A stretch of 64,000 nt of DNA from PXAP01 sp046483315 (GTDB taxonomy: Bacteria; Bacteroidota; Bacteroidia; Bacteroidales; PUMT01): contig JAWODJ010000075.1 in the NCBI GenBank assembly GCA_046483315.1, forward strand, positions 1 to 64,000, in the 5' to 3' direction. The translations under genes and the position numbers were made by a program. Positions 7,903 through 15,600 of this stretch are shown piece after piece. Below the pieces are notes generated by a model that saw only the letters and a program-made list of their open reading frames with translations, did no database searches and was not told the DNA's origin. Numbering within the stretch: the stretch's first letter is position 1; every line of letters starts with the position of its first letter.

Positions 7903-7943
7903 AATGTAAGGATGTTTTTATAATTGTAAAGGTGTTTGTGATA

Positions 7944-8891
7944 TTACTGATTTTTTTTCGGTATCAACCTGTTGTTCATGTTAATATAAATATCATATAA
8001 AGCATCTTCAATTCTTTCAAATATCTCAGGCTGCCTGGTAATATCCTTTCCCATATACCCAATTATATATTTACCCGCACTTCCGAATACAATATTGTTT
8101 CCTTCCTTATCTGTGAAGTAAAGGTAATTGTCTTCACCGGGTATTTTACTGAATCGTTTATTGTTATCAAGGTTTTTATCAATTTTTTCATACCATTTCT
8201 GCCTGCTCCCTTCACTTTCATATTCAAACAACAGAATCTGATGGGTGCCAAAGTCACAATATACTCCGTCACTGAAACCTGAGATTTCATCAGAACCAAA
8301 TGGAAGAACTAAATTCAGGCCGGCGTTTCCACGAAAATACCTGGTTCTTTCGGTTACAAATATCTCATCGGGCACCAATTCAATAATATCAGGCCGTTCA
8401 CCTTCATTATAAATATTATCATCAATAGCAGATGCAATCATTGAAACACCTTCGGAAACAGTCCCGCCTGAAGCTGAAGAATGGACACTTACAAAGTAAT
8501 CACCTTTCCAGAAACAGACACAGCTATCACTCATATAGGATTCATTACCGAATCCGGCTGCTATTCCATCAGGTTTGCGGCTGACAGAAAAAAGGCCATA
8601 GGCGCCTCCGCTATCAGCCATCCTGAACAATTCAGCATTTATAATTTGATCATCATTATCCTTAAAGCTGATTTCCAGAACCTCATCAAGGCAAAATTCA
8701 TTGTAAACCTGCGCCAGTCCGGGATAAGATTCATTCCATTCATCGGTGGAAGATCTTTTGATTTCATCCTGAATGAACCACCCGTTAAGTCTATGTTCCT
8801 GTAAAACAAAGATCAAAGAATCAGGATCAATTTTAATCCCGGAATTCAAAGACGAAAGGGTTACAATAAAAATTAAAACAGTAGAGATCAT
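7944..8891 (-). CDS. Secreted protein of unknown function (DUF6599-like)
   Basis: A short signal peptide is seen at residues 1-15. The remainder alternates soluble beta segments: AELFRMADSGGAYGLFSVSRKPDG near residues 100-125, a motif I associate with DUF6599 proteins, a cysteine pair SDSCVCFWKGDYFVSVHSS, and later NIVFGSAGKYIIGYMG. No catalytic motif was found. It is the first gene of a probable unit with the PagL-like gene and has a good -7 element at 8931-8938. The family name is from memory and tentative. Confidence 0.55.
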   Translation of the reverse strand: MISTVLIFIVTLSSLNSGIKIDPDSLIFVLQEHRLNGWFIQDEIKRSSTDEWNESYPGLAQVYNEFCLDEVLEISFKDNDDQIINAELFRMADSGGAYGLFSVSRKPDGIAAGFGNESYMSDSCVCFWKGDYFVSVHSSASGGTVSEGVSMIASAIDDNIYNEGERPDIIELVPDEIFVTERTRYFRGNAGLNLVLPFGSDEISGFSDGVYCDFGTHQILLFEYESEGSRQKWYEKIDKNLDNNKRFSKIPGEDNYLYFTDKEGNNIVFGSAGKYIIGYMGKDITRQPEIFERIEDALYDIYINMNNRLIPKKNQ

Positions 8892-8930
8892 TATAAACGA
8901 TTAATAAAAGATTCCCGGAAGTTTATTTAA

Positions 8931-8961
8931 CAAAGATAATCCTATTTAACCATCTTATCAA
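8931..8961 (-). promoter_or_regulatory. Candidate Bacteroidota promoter for the 8891 gene
   Basis: On the minus strand TATCTTTG (8938-8931) fits the TAnnTTTG -7 consensus exactly. Upstream there is only a partial -33 (TTG at 8961-8959, 20 bases away). It ends 39 bases before the start codon. Confidence 0.5.
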
Positions 8962-9152
8962 CAAATACCTGAGGCTATTATTTATCCGGGAAATTTAATC
9001 CGCTCACAAGAAAATATCTGAGAATTGTGGTTAGTATCCTTTTATTTTCATCTTTCTTTCTCACAATACCGGAAACACTGCAGTAAAGGTCATCACCCAT
9101 GATTGATCTGGCCTGTCTGGATGACAGATTTTCTTTCAAATAAAACAGTCAT

Positions 9153-10112
9153 TCAGAATACAACGGTTTCTGTCATCCAGTAAAGAAAGGGAAGTGTAAA
9201 CAGGCTGAGCAATGTTGAAATAAAAACGTTTTCCATCGCATGAGCATCATCAGCGTTAAACTTTTTTGCCAGCACTACTATTATTGCCATGCAGGGGGTT
9301 CCGGACTGAATTATTACAACTGAAAAAGCTATTGGATCCATTTCTAATGATAATACATTCAAAATAGTTCTGAATATAATAATGAGCAGAAAAGGAGAAA
9401 TAATCATTTTATTCGCCGAAAGCAAATAAGCTTTTTTTCGCATAAAAACACCCTTTAAATCAGTCTGTGCAAGAATTCCCCCAATATACAGCATTGAAAG
9501 GTAACGAGTAGTCTGTCCCAGTCCGCTCAAAGGAATATTAATCACGCCGGGCAGGTTAATGCCTCCAAGCATCAGTGCTATTCCAATTATAAATGCAACA
9601 GTATTCGGATTTAAAAGATTTTTTACTGTACTCCCTGTTTTAACATGTGAATTATAATTCAGTATGTTAATACCAGCTGTCCACATCACTGAATTTGAAA
9701 CCAGATAGAACAATGTGGCATAAAACAGACCCTGCCCGCCGGGAAAAAGAGCATCGATAAGAGGAAAGCCAAGAAAAACAATATTACCAAATGCAGTATG
9801 CAAAACATGGATGGCGGACTTCGGCTTACTCATTTTCTGTAATAATGATGAGATACGTCCTGTAAGAAGAAGGAAAAATACGGATAAATATGCCATCACA
9901 ATAACAAGAATTCCGTTCCTTAGTAGTTCAATCGTAATGTCAAGGGCCGTAAAAGAACTTATTATCAAAAGAGGAAGAGTTATATTAAAAACAAGGGAGG
10001 CAATTCCTTCTTTTAATGATTCCGTAATGATTCCGGCTTTGGCAGCAATTATGCCAATACAGACAATGATACCAAGAATAAGTATTTGATTGAGTATTAT
10101 CTCTGATTGCAC
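9153..10112 (-). CDS. AEC-family permease (auxin efflux carrier-like)
   Basis: The 319-residue protein has about ten hydrophobic segments and an N-terminal outside/inside pattern typical of AEC transporters (GIIAAKAGIITESLKEGIASLVFNITLPLLIISSFTAL). The central pattern FGNIVFLGFPLIDALFPGGQG matches the family's conserved GN..F.GfP..... stretch, and FSVVIIQSGTPCMAIIVVLAKKFNADDAHA matches the C-terminal repeat. AEC proteins export or import malate and other small organic acids across the inner membrane; the substrate here cannot be told. It stands alone, with divergent and convergent neighbours. Confidence 0.88.
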   Translation of the reverse strand: MQSEIILNQILILGIIVCIGIIAAKAGIITESLKEGIASLVFNITLPLLIISSFTALDITIELLRNGILVIVMAYLSVFFLLLTGRISSLLQKMSKPKSAIHVLHTAFGNIVFLGFPLIDALFPGGQGLFYATLFYLVSNSVMWTAGINILNYNSHVKTGSTVKNLLNPNTVAFIIGIALMLGGINLPGVINIPLSGLGQTTRYLSMLYIGGILAQTDLKGVFMRKKAYLLSANKMIISPFLLIIIFRTILNVLSLEMDPIAFSVVIIQSGTPCMAIIVVLAKKFNADDAHAMENVFISTLLSLFTLPFLYWMTETVVF

Positions 10113-10207
10113 GATTCAGCTTTTATGGCCCTAAACTATAAATTAAAAGTTGTATTTATGCAAAGAATATTGAAGGAAGCAAATTTAAAACAAAAGTTTA
10201 TTAAAAA

Positions 10208-10238
10208 TTTTATGTATGATCGTCTCGTTCTATCTTTG
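10208..10238 (+). promoter_or_regulatory. Candidate Bacteroidota promoter for TonB-like gene
   Basis: TATCTTTG at 10231-10238 is an exact TAnnTTTG -7 element. A TTTT at 10208-10211 sits exactly 19 bases upstream, matching three of four bases of the TTTG -33 element. The start codon is 32 bases downstream. Confidence 0.55.
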
Positions 10239-10269
10239 CTTGAAATTTAAGAGTATAACATAATTTTAA

Positions 10270-11001
10270 ATGCTGGAAATTTTAAAGGAAAATATTAATG
10301 GCATACTTGGCACTATCATTTTTCATCTTCTCATTGTTGTTCTGATCATGGCAGCAAGGCTTTCCTCTGTCAGTCATCCCCAGGAACACAGCCTTCTTAT
10401 TGAATTTGATCATGATGTGAGTGAAGAGGAGTTTCGTGCAATTACCGAATCCCTCCAATCCGGCGAATCATATCTCAGGAATGAGGAAAATGAAGATCCC
10501 GGAAGAAATATTGCCGTTAATGTTTCTGAAGAACGACCTGTACCCGATCAGTTCAGGGAAATGTCATCTCAACAGTTGTCGGAACTGGACCAGCGGGTAG
10601 ATGAAATACTCAATGATGCATCAAACGGTAACATTGATGTTCCAGACCCGCCTGAAATAGAATTTGAAACACCGGAAGAAATATTTCAGGATGAAAATAA
10701 CGACAACGAGCCGTACACAGGACCAACAACCATAACTTACGATCTTAAGGGGCGAAACCATGTGAGAATACCAGTACCGGTTTATAAATGCCCTGATGGA
10801 GGTATTGTTGAAGTTTCTATTGCAGTTAATCAGGAAGGCAGGGTGATCAGTGCAGATATTGATGCTGTCCCCGGTAATTTTAATGAAATATGCATCTTTG
10901 AGACAGCCGTCAGAGCAGCGATGGACAGCCGGTTCAGTGAAGAAGCCGATGCACCGCCGGTCCAGAGTGGCATCATCACTTTTTATTTTCAAAAACAATA
11001 G
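10270..11001 (+). CDS. Membrane-anchored TonB-like energy transducer
   Basis: There is one N-terminal transmembrane segment (residues 10-32, GILGTIIFHLLIVVLIMAARL), then a long acidic linker (residues 40-150, many E/D), then a C-terminal domain (about residues 165-243) with VRIPVPVYKCPDGGIVEVSIAVNQEGRVISADI, which is the TonB-C fold pattern (G.V.v.i.v...G.v..a). Typical TonB linkers are proline/lysine-rich; this one is acidic, as in the short GldN-like or 'TonB family' proteins of Bacteroidota. No exbBD genes are adjacent. I infer energy transfer or a structural role across the periplasm. Confidence 0.75.
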   Translation: MLEILKENINGILGTIIFHLLIVVLIMAARLSSVSHPQEHSLLIEFDHDVSEEEFRAITESLQSGESYLRNEENEDPGRNIAVNVSEERPVPDQFREMSSQQLSELDQRVDEILNDASNGNIDVPDPPEIEFETPEEIFQDENNDNEPYTGPTTITYDLKGRNHVRIPVPVYKCPDGGIVEVSIAVNQEGRVISADIDAVPGNFNEICIFETAVRAAMDSRFSEEADAPPVQSGIITFYFQKQ

Positions 11002-11267
11002 TATCACACTCCTGAAAATATCTGACGGGGGTATTAACTGCAGTCTGTTGTGATATCGAAAAAAAGAACCGGAGAATCAAACTTGCTGTTTCCGTAAAAA
11101 ACCGTTTCGGGCAATTAAAACCGGTTTAATAAAAAATAAGGTAACATTAATTTTATAGATAATTTTTTTATTTATTTGTCAAAAATTACATGATGTGTTT
11201 TGGCGGATAACCGGACGCGATACAAGCAAAAAGGATTAGCTTATAATTATTCGTGAAATTAATATTT

Positions 11268-11573
11268 ATGGAGAAGAAACGCCTTATAGTAAGTATTGAG
11301 AACCTTCCCGAAGGAGTTGCCGAAGCAATCAGCAAAACATACCCCAACGGGTATGCCAACCATGTTATAAAAGTACCTAAGGGGAATAATGAATTTTTTC
11401 ATGCTATTACCGTTGATACCGAAAATGCAAGTTACCTGGTAAAGGTGAAGGTTAAGATTGATACCATATCCGATAATGAAGATAAAGATCCCGTTGATGA
11501 TGATATAGAAATTGATCCTGATGACGAATCGCTGACCGAAGAACCGGATGATCCTGATATTATTGATGATTAA
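11268..11573 (+). CDS. Small acidic protein of unknown function
   Basis: About 101 residues from ATG 11268 (a GTG five codons upstream is also in frame). The N-terminal half (KKRLIVSIENLPEGVAEAISKTYPNGYANHVIKVPKGNNEFFHAITVDTENASYLVKVKV) looks like a small alpha-beta fold. The C-terminal third is almost purely acidic (DNEDKDPVDDDIEIDPDDE...). Such proteins are common in Bacteroidota and have no assigned role. A strong terminator follows directly. Confidence 0.7.
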   Translation: MEKKRLIVSIENLPEGVAEAISKTYPNGYANHVIKVPKGNNEFFHAITVDTENASYLVKVKVKIDTISDNEDKDPVDDDIEIDPDDESLTEEPDDPDIIDD

Positions 11574-11590
11574 GCAGAGTAATCATATTA

Positions 11591-11626
11591 AAAATCCTCC
11601 CGAATGCTTCAGGAGGATTTTTTTAT
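11591..11626 (+). terminator. Rho-independent terminator
   Basis: A perfect 10-bp stem (AAAATCCTCC at 11591-11600, GGAGGATTTT at 11612-11621) with an 11-base loop is followed by further T residues. It ends the small acidic gene. The open frame upstream of SiaC runs through this hairpin, which argues against the longer SiaC start at 11604. Confidence 0.85.
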
Positions 11627-11684
11627 TAATTTGCTAAGTCTAATTAATTGCACTATATTTATATTTGAATTTACACTGGCACCA

Positions 11685-12056
11685 ATGGAGCCCATTTATA
11701 TTGAAAGTACTAACAGAACCCCCCTGGTCAGTATGGACCCCTCCGGAAAATTCAGAATAAGAGGAAGGTCTATTCACGAGAATCCCGAAAAATTTTTCAA
11801 ACCAATACTTGAATGGGTCGAGGCCTACCTGGAAAACCCTATGGATACTACTGTATTTGATATTGAGCTTGAATACTTCAATTCAGGTTCTTCACGATAC
11901 ATCCTGGACATTCTAAGGCTCCTTATGGATAAAAAATCAGATAAAAAAATCATCATTAACTGGTATTACGAAGATGGCGATGACGATCTGCTGGAGCGCG
12001 GCCAGTATTACGAATCAATCCTTAACACCAGATTTAATTTTATTGAATTTCAATAG
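11685..12056 (+). CDS. SiaC-family regulatory phosphoprotein (DUF1987)
   Basis: From ATG 11685 the protein starts MEPIYIESTNRTPLVSMDPSGKFRIRGRSIHENPEKFF, and contains FDIELEYFNSGSSRYILDILR and a C-terminal WYYEDGDDDLLERGQYYE, all hallmarks of SiaC/DUF1987. In Pseudomonas SiaC is phosphorylated by the SiaB kinase and dephosphorylated by SiaA, on a threonine in the LEYFNTSS motif; here the corresponding segment reads LEYFNSGSS, with serine. It controls the diguanylate cyclase SiaD. No siaABD partners lie nearby, so the gene seems to stand alone here. Length (123 aa) is normal. Confidence 0.88.
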   Translation: MEPIYIESTNRTPLVSMDPSGKFRIRGRSIHENPEKFFKPILEWVEAYLENPMDTTVFDIELEYFNSGSSRYILDILRLLMDKKSDKKIIINWYYEDGDDDLLERGQYYESILNTRFNFIEFQ

Positions 12057-12225
12057 AGATATCTTCTCCTTCCCTTTCCTCCTTTTCAATTTCCAGAGCC
12101 ATTTTCCATCCAATCCGGTGGTCGTGACTGTCAAGCAATTCACTTATGCAAGCGGTGCAAATTTCTTCAATGGCAATATTATTTTTGCAACGGGAACAGA
12201 GATGACCTGCCTTATTTTTATTCAT
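12040..12225 (-). CDS. Small zinc-ribbon-like protein
   Basis: This 61-residue protein has CSRCKNN and CTACISE spaced about 13 residues apart, a four-cysteine pattern able to bind zinc, followed by a helical charged tail. It is convergent with SiaC and their last 17 bases overlap. No promoter or ribosome-binding site is obvious. The compact CxxC-x10-CxxC pattern, and its close fit to the spacing, make it more likely real than chance, but the function is unknown. Confidence 0.5.
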   Translation of the reverse strand: MNKNKAGHLCSRCKNNIAIEEICTACISELLDSHDHRIGWKMALEIEKEEREGEDISIEIQ

Positions 12226-12403
12226 TGTGCAAACAGTTATTTAGGCTATTATGACGATATTTACGTCTGATAACATTTAATTGTTTCGGTTTCATCCCTG
12301 TTTTTATCATTCATTCACAGATTAACCCTTTCGGGGAAATCAACGCAAATTCTCATAAAGGGTTATGATTAATATCAACAGAAATAACAGGAAGTGCCGA
12401 AAA

Positions 12404-13369
12404 TCAGAGGAATGATTCTTCATCATTGCTGAACAGCAATTTACATACCATCGGCTCTCCGGTAGGATTACGGTTATATGAAGCAGGAGAATAACCTTTG
12501 TCTATGCTCCATACTTCAATGTCAGGGTACCGGGCTGCCAGCAATAAAGATGATAGAGTGAAAGGTTTGGGTCCCACAGGAAGTATCGCAACCTGGTAAA
12601 TAAGCCTTAGCTTCATAGAGAGGGATGTAAGCAGGGCATCCGTCTCTTTGAGATCTTCTACAGGATATTTAATAATATGTTCATCGGGCAGGCTCTTCAG
12701 GATTTTCCTGTTATTCTGCATTACCCTGTCAGCGTACCTGCTGTCAAAAGCAGGATCAGAATAAAAGGCAAATATTTCCGTATAGTCAAAACTCTCAATC
12801 AACTTTGATGTAAGATATTTCTCATAACCAAGTCCCAGGATAAGTGCACGGGGCTTATCCTGGCTGACATGTGCCTTCATCAGTCCTACAGGCTTCTGTA
12901 ACATGTTCTTTGTTCCCGGTTTGATTGGTTCGGAAAAAACAGCAGAAGTATATGAAAAATATAATTCCAGGTGATCTATATGCAGTTCATTGGAGATCAA
13001 ATAACTCAGTATACCGGAATACCAGGTTTTGCTCATACATGAATAGTCGGTCAGTATGCTTATATTACGATTTTCAGTTCCCTGACATATTTCATCAAGA
13101 ATTTCTGTGATTTTACCTGTTTTATCGGCTGATTCTTCAATAAAAATAAAACCTTCATCGGAAAAACGTTTGTCGTTCTTTTCCCTGTAAAGGAACTTCT
13201 TATTATCATCAAAGGCGATTACTATTTTATGCTGTACATTTAGTTCCAGGTTATCTATCAGGTATGTGCATCTGTTTTCATAACCTGATGCAGCAATGAA
13301 ATAATCAAACCTTTTATTTTTCAGCTGATCAAAACCTACCTGATGGGTAAAAATCAATTCCATAAACAA
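12404..13369 (-). CDS. Unrecognised protein with two duplicated alpha/beta halves
   Basis: The 321-residue protein does not match a family I can name. It seems internally duplicated: the first half has FDYFIAASGYENRC and ILTDYSCMSKTWYSGILSYL, and the second has PRALILGLGYEKYLTSKLIESF and AILPVGPKPFTLSSLLLAAR, each pair being a strand ending in GYE and a later strand-loop-helix. This suggests two Rossmann-like modules facing each other, as in nucleotide-binding sensors. There is no signal peptide, so it is likely cytoplasmic. No partner gene is adjacent. Its start at 13369 (or ATG two codons in) is not firmly fixed. Confidence 0.7.
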   Translation of the reverse strand: MFMELIFTHQVGFDQLKNKRFDYFIAASGYENRCTYLIDNLELNVQHKIVIAFDDNKKFLYREKNDKRFSDEGFIFIEESADKTGKITEILDEICQGTENRNISILTDYSCMSKTWYSGILSYLISNELHIDHLELYFSYTSAVFSEPIKPGTKNMLQKPVGLMKAHVSQDKPRALILGLGYEKYLTSKLIESFDYTEIFAFYSDPAFDSRYADRVMQNNRKILKSLPDEHIIKYPVEDLKETDALLTSLSMKLRLIYQVAILPVGPKPFTLSSLLLAARYPDIEVWSIDKGYSPASYNRNPTGEPMVCKLLFSNDEESFL

Positions 13370-13521
13370 AATAATTACCTTTTACCGGATAAATGTAGGA
13401 ATTGTTCACTGTATTAAAAAACAGATCGTCAAACATAATTAATTACAGCTGAATTTATGATTACTTTCTTTGATTGTTGATTTTTTTATATGTTTACATG
13501 TTTTATAACATATAAGTTACG

Positions 13522-15027
13522 ATGATTAAGAAAATTCTGATTGCCAACCGTGGTGAAATAGCGGTAAGAATAATCCGTTCCTGCAGGGAAATGGGAATTA
13601 AAACAGTTGCTGTTTATTCTGATGCTGACAGAAAATCCCTTCATGTAAGGTATGCCGACGAAGCCATTCATATTGGTCCGTCACCCTCTGCAGAAAGCTA
13701 TCTGCTGAAAGAAAAAATAATCAAAGCAGCCAAAACTACCGGATCAGATGCCATTCATCCGGGTTATGGTTTTTTGTCGGAAAATGCCGGATTTGCTGAG
13801 ATGGTGCGTTCTGAAGGAATTATATTTATTGGGCCTCCCGCTGAAAGTATCCGGCTTATGGGCGACAAGATCTCTGCAAGAAGTATTATGACAAATGCAG
13901 GGGTTCCGGTTGTTCCTGGTACCAAAACCAATATCACCAGCGATAAGGAAGCACTTGAAACCATTAAAGCTATCGGATGCCCTGTAATGATCAAAGCTTC
14001 CGCAGGAGGTGGTGGAAAAGGAATGCGGCTGGTTTATAAAGAATCTGAATCAATTTATGCCCTGAATGCAGCCAGATCTGAAGCAAAAGCTGCTTTCGGT
14101 GATGATGCGGTTTACATCGAAAAATATATAACCTCACCTCATCATATTGAATTCCAAATTCTTGCCGATCAGCACGGAAATATAATACATCTGTGTGAGC
14201 GGGAATGTTCAATTCAGCGACGTCACCAGAAAATAATAGAAGAAACCCCATCTCCCATTATGACTGAAAAACTGAGAAAAGAAATGGGAGAAAAGGCAAT
14301 TGCAGCAGCCCGTTCTGTAAATTATGAAAGTGCAGGGACAATAGAATTTCTGGTGGATAACGATCTAAATTATTACTTTCTTGAAATGAACACCAGGCTT
14401 CAGGTAGAGCACCCGATAACAGAGAGGGTAACAGGTGTGGACCTGGTAAAGGAACAGATAAAGATTGCTTCCGGTGAAAAACTGACATGGGAACAGAGTG
14501 ACATTTTTCAGGACGGCTATGCTATTGAATGCAGAATATATGCAGAAGACCCTGAAAACAATTTCATGCCAAGTCCGGGACTAATAAAAAAGATAACCGA
14601 GCCTATGGGTTTTGGAGTCAGAACAGACGGTTATGTTTATGAAGGTTATGAAATACCCATTCATTATGACCCCATGATATCAAAACTTATAACGTGGGGA
14701 AAAACCAGAGATGAAGCTATTAGCCGTATGCTCAGGTCTCTCGAAGAATATTACATCATGGGTATAAAAACTTCCATTGATTTCTTAAAAAGAATAATGG
14801 AAATACCTGAATTTATTCATGGCCGATACGACACCCATTTTGTCGATGATCACAAGGATAAGCTTTCCTCACCATGTGTTGATATGCCCGAAATAGAAGA
14901 TATGGTTATGATTGCAGCTTATATGGAGTATATGGAAAATTCCCGGGAGGGTAATAACGGTATAGATGCACAAACTGTTTCAAACTGGAGGCTCAGTAAC
15001 AGAAAAAAAAGTCTTTTCGGAGATTAA
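13522..15027 (+). CDS. Biotin carboxylase subunit of acyl-CoA carboxylase
   Basis: This 501-residue ATP-grasp enzyme carboxylates biotin on its partner carrier with ATP and bicarbonate. Seen: MIKKILIANRGEIAVRIIRSCREMG at the N-terminus, the Gly-rich ATP loop GGGGKGM at residues 162-168, FLEMNTRLQVEHPITERVTG with the catalytic Glu/Asn/Arg cluster near 290, and the biotin-carboxylase C-terminal domain. It is the first gene of a three-gene operon (gaps 32 and 28 bases) with a biotin carrier and a carboxyltransferase, so it belongs to a propionyl/acyl-CoA carboxylase rather than to bacterial fatty-acid AccC. Confidence 0.93.
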   Translation: MIKKILIANRGEIAVRIIRSCREMGIKTVAVYSDADRKSLHVRYADEAIHIGPSPSAESYLLKEKIIKAAKTTGSDAIHPGYGFLSENAGFAEMVRSEGIIFIGPPAESIRLMGDKISARSIMTNAGVPVVPGTKTNITSDKEALETIKAIGCPVMIKASAGGGGKGMRLVYKESESIYALNAARSEAKAAFGDDAVYIEKYITSPHHIEFQILADQHGNIIHLCERECSIQRRHQKIIEETPSPIMTEKLRKEMGEKAIAAARSVNYESAGTIEFLVDNDLNYYFLEMNTRLQVEHPITERVTGVDLVKEQIKIASGEKLTWEQSDIFQDGYAIECRIYAEDPENNFMPSPGLIKKITEPMGFGVRTDGYVYEGYEIPIHYDPMISKLITWGKTRDEAISRMLRSLEEYYIMGIKTSIDFLKRIMEIPEFIHGRYDTHFVDDHKDKLSSPCVDMPEIEDMVMIAAYMEYMENSREGNNGIDAQTVSNWRLSNRKKSLFGD

Positions 15028-15059
15028 CTATTTTATAACATATTATAGAGCTTAAAAAT

Positions 15060-15572
15060 ATGTCATCAATTGAATTGAAATCCGGTAATCGAAAAGAAAA
15101 AATTGAGATACTGGAAAAGTCCGGTAATAAAATATCGGTCATGCTCGGAGATAAGGAATACCATATTGATATAGTTAAAGTTGAAAAAAATATTTACTCC
15201 GTTATACTTGGAGACAAATCTTTTGATATTGAAATAGTCGCTTCTGGAAAAAGAAATGTTTATTCGGCAAAATACATCTGCAATTCCTATAATGTTGAAA
15301 TTGTCGATGCTGAAATGCGCTATATGCAAAACAGGGTGAAATCTTCCTTGGCCAGCGAAGAAAATATTATCTCCTCTCCTATGCCAGGTAAAATAGTTAA
15401 AGTACTTGTAAATGCAGGGGATAATGTAAATGAAGGGCAGGTTGTGATTATAGTTTCGGCAATGAAAATGGAAAGTGAATACAAATCCGGTAAAAACGGC
15501 CGGGTAAAAGAAGTTAGGGTTCGCGAAGGAGATGTTATTGACGCCAATATGCCCCTTATCGTACTGGAATGA
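15060..15572 (+). CDS. Biotin carrier protein (BCCP) of acyl-CoA carboxylase
   Basis: The C-terminal half (residues 100-170) is a biotinyl/lipoyl domain with SPMPGKIVKVLVNAGDNVNEGQ and the attachment motif AMKM, giving lysine 136 as the biotinylation site. The N-terminal 100 residues form a beta-rich segment (KISVMLGDKEYHIDIVKVEKNIYSV) that probably docks the carrier, as in other split carboxylases. It lies between the biotin carboxylase and the carboxyltransferase genes. Confidence 0.92.
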   Translation: MSSIELKSGNRKEKIEILEKSGNKISVMLGDKEYHIDIVKVEKNIYSVILGDKSFDIEIVASGKRNVYSAKYICNSYNVEIVDAEMRYMQNRVKSSLASEENIISSPMPGKIVKVLVNAGDNVNEGQVVIIVSAMKMESEYKSGKNGRVKEVRVREGDVIDANMPLIVLE

Positions 15573-15600
15573 ATAATAACTTAAAAGAATTCTGAACAAT

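Noticed and set aside
11604..11684. Longer SiaC start at 11604
   Set aside because: The 27 extra residues would be translated from the terminator hairpin and the ATG at 11685 matches the family N-terminus.
11974..12270. Plus-strand frame overlapping SiaC and the zinc-ribbon gene
   Set aside because: Shadow of two genes on other frames with no motif.
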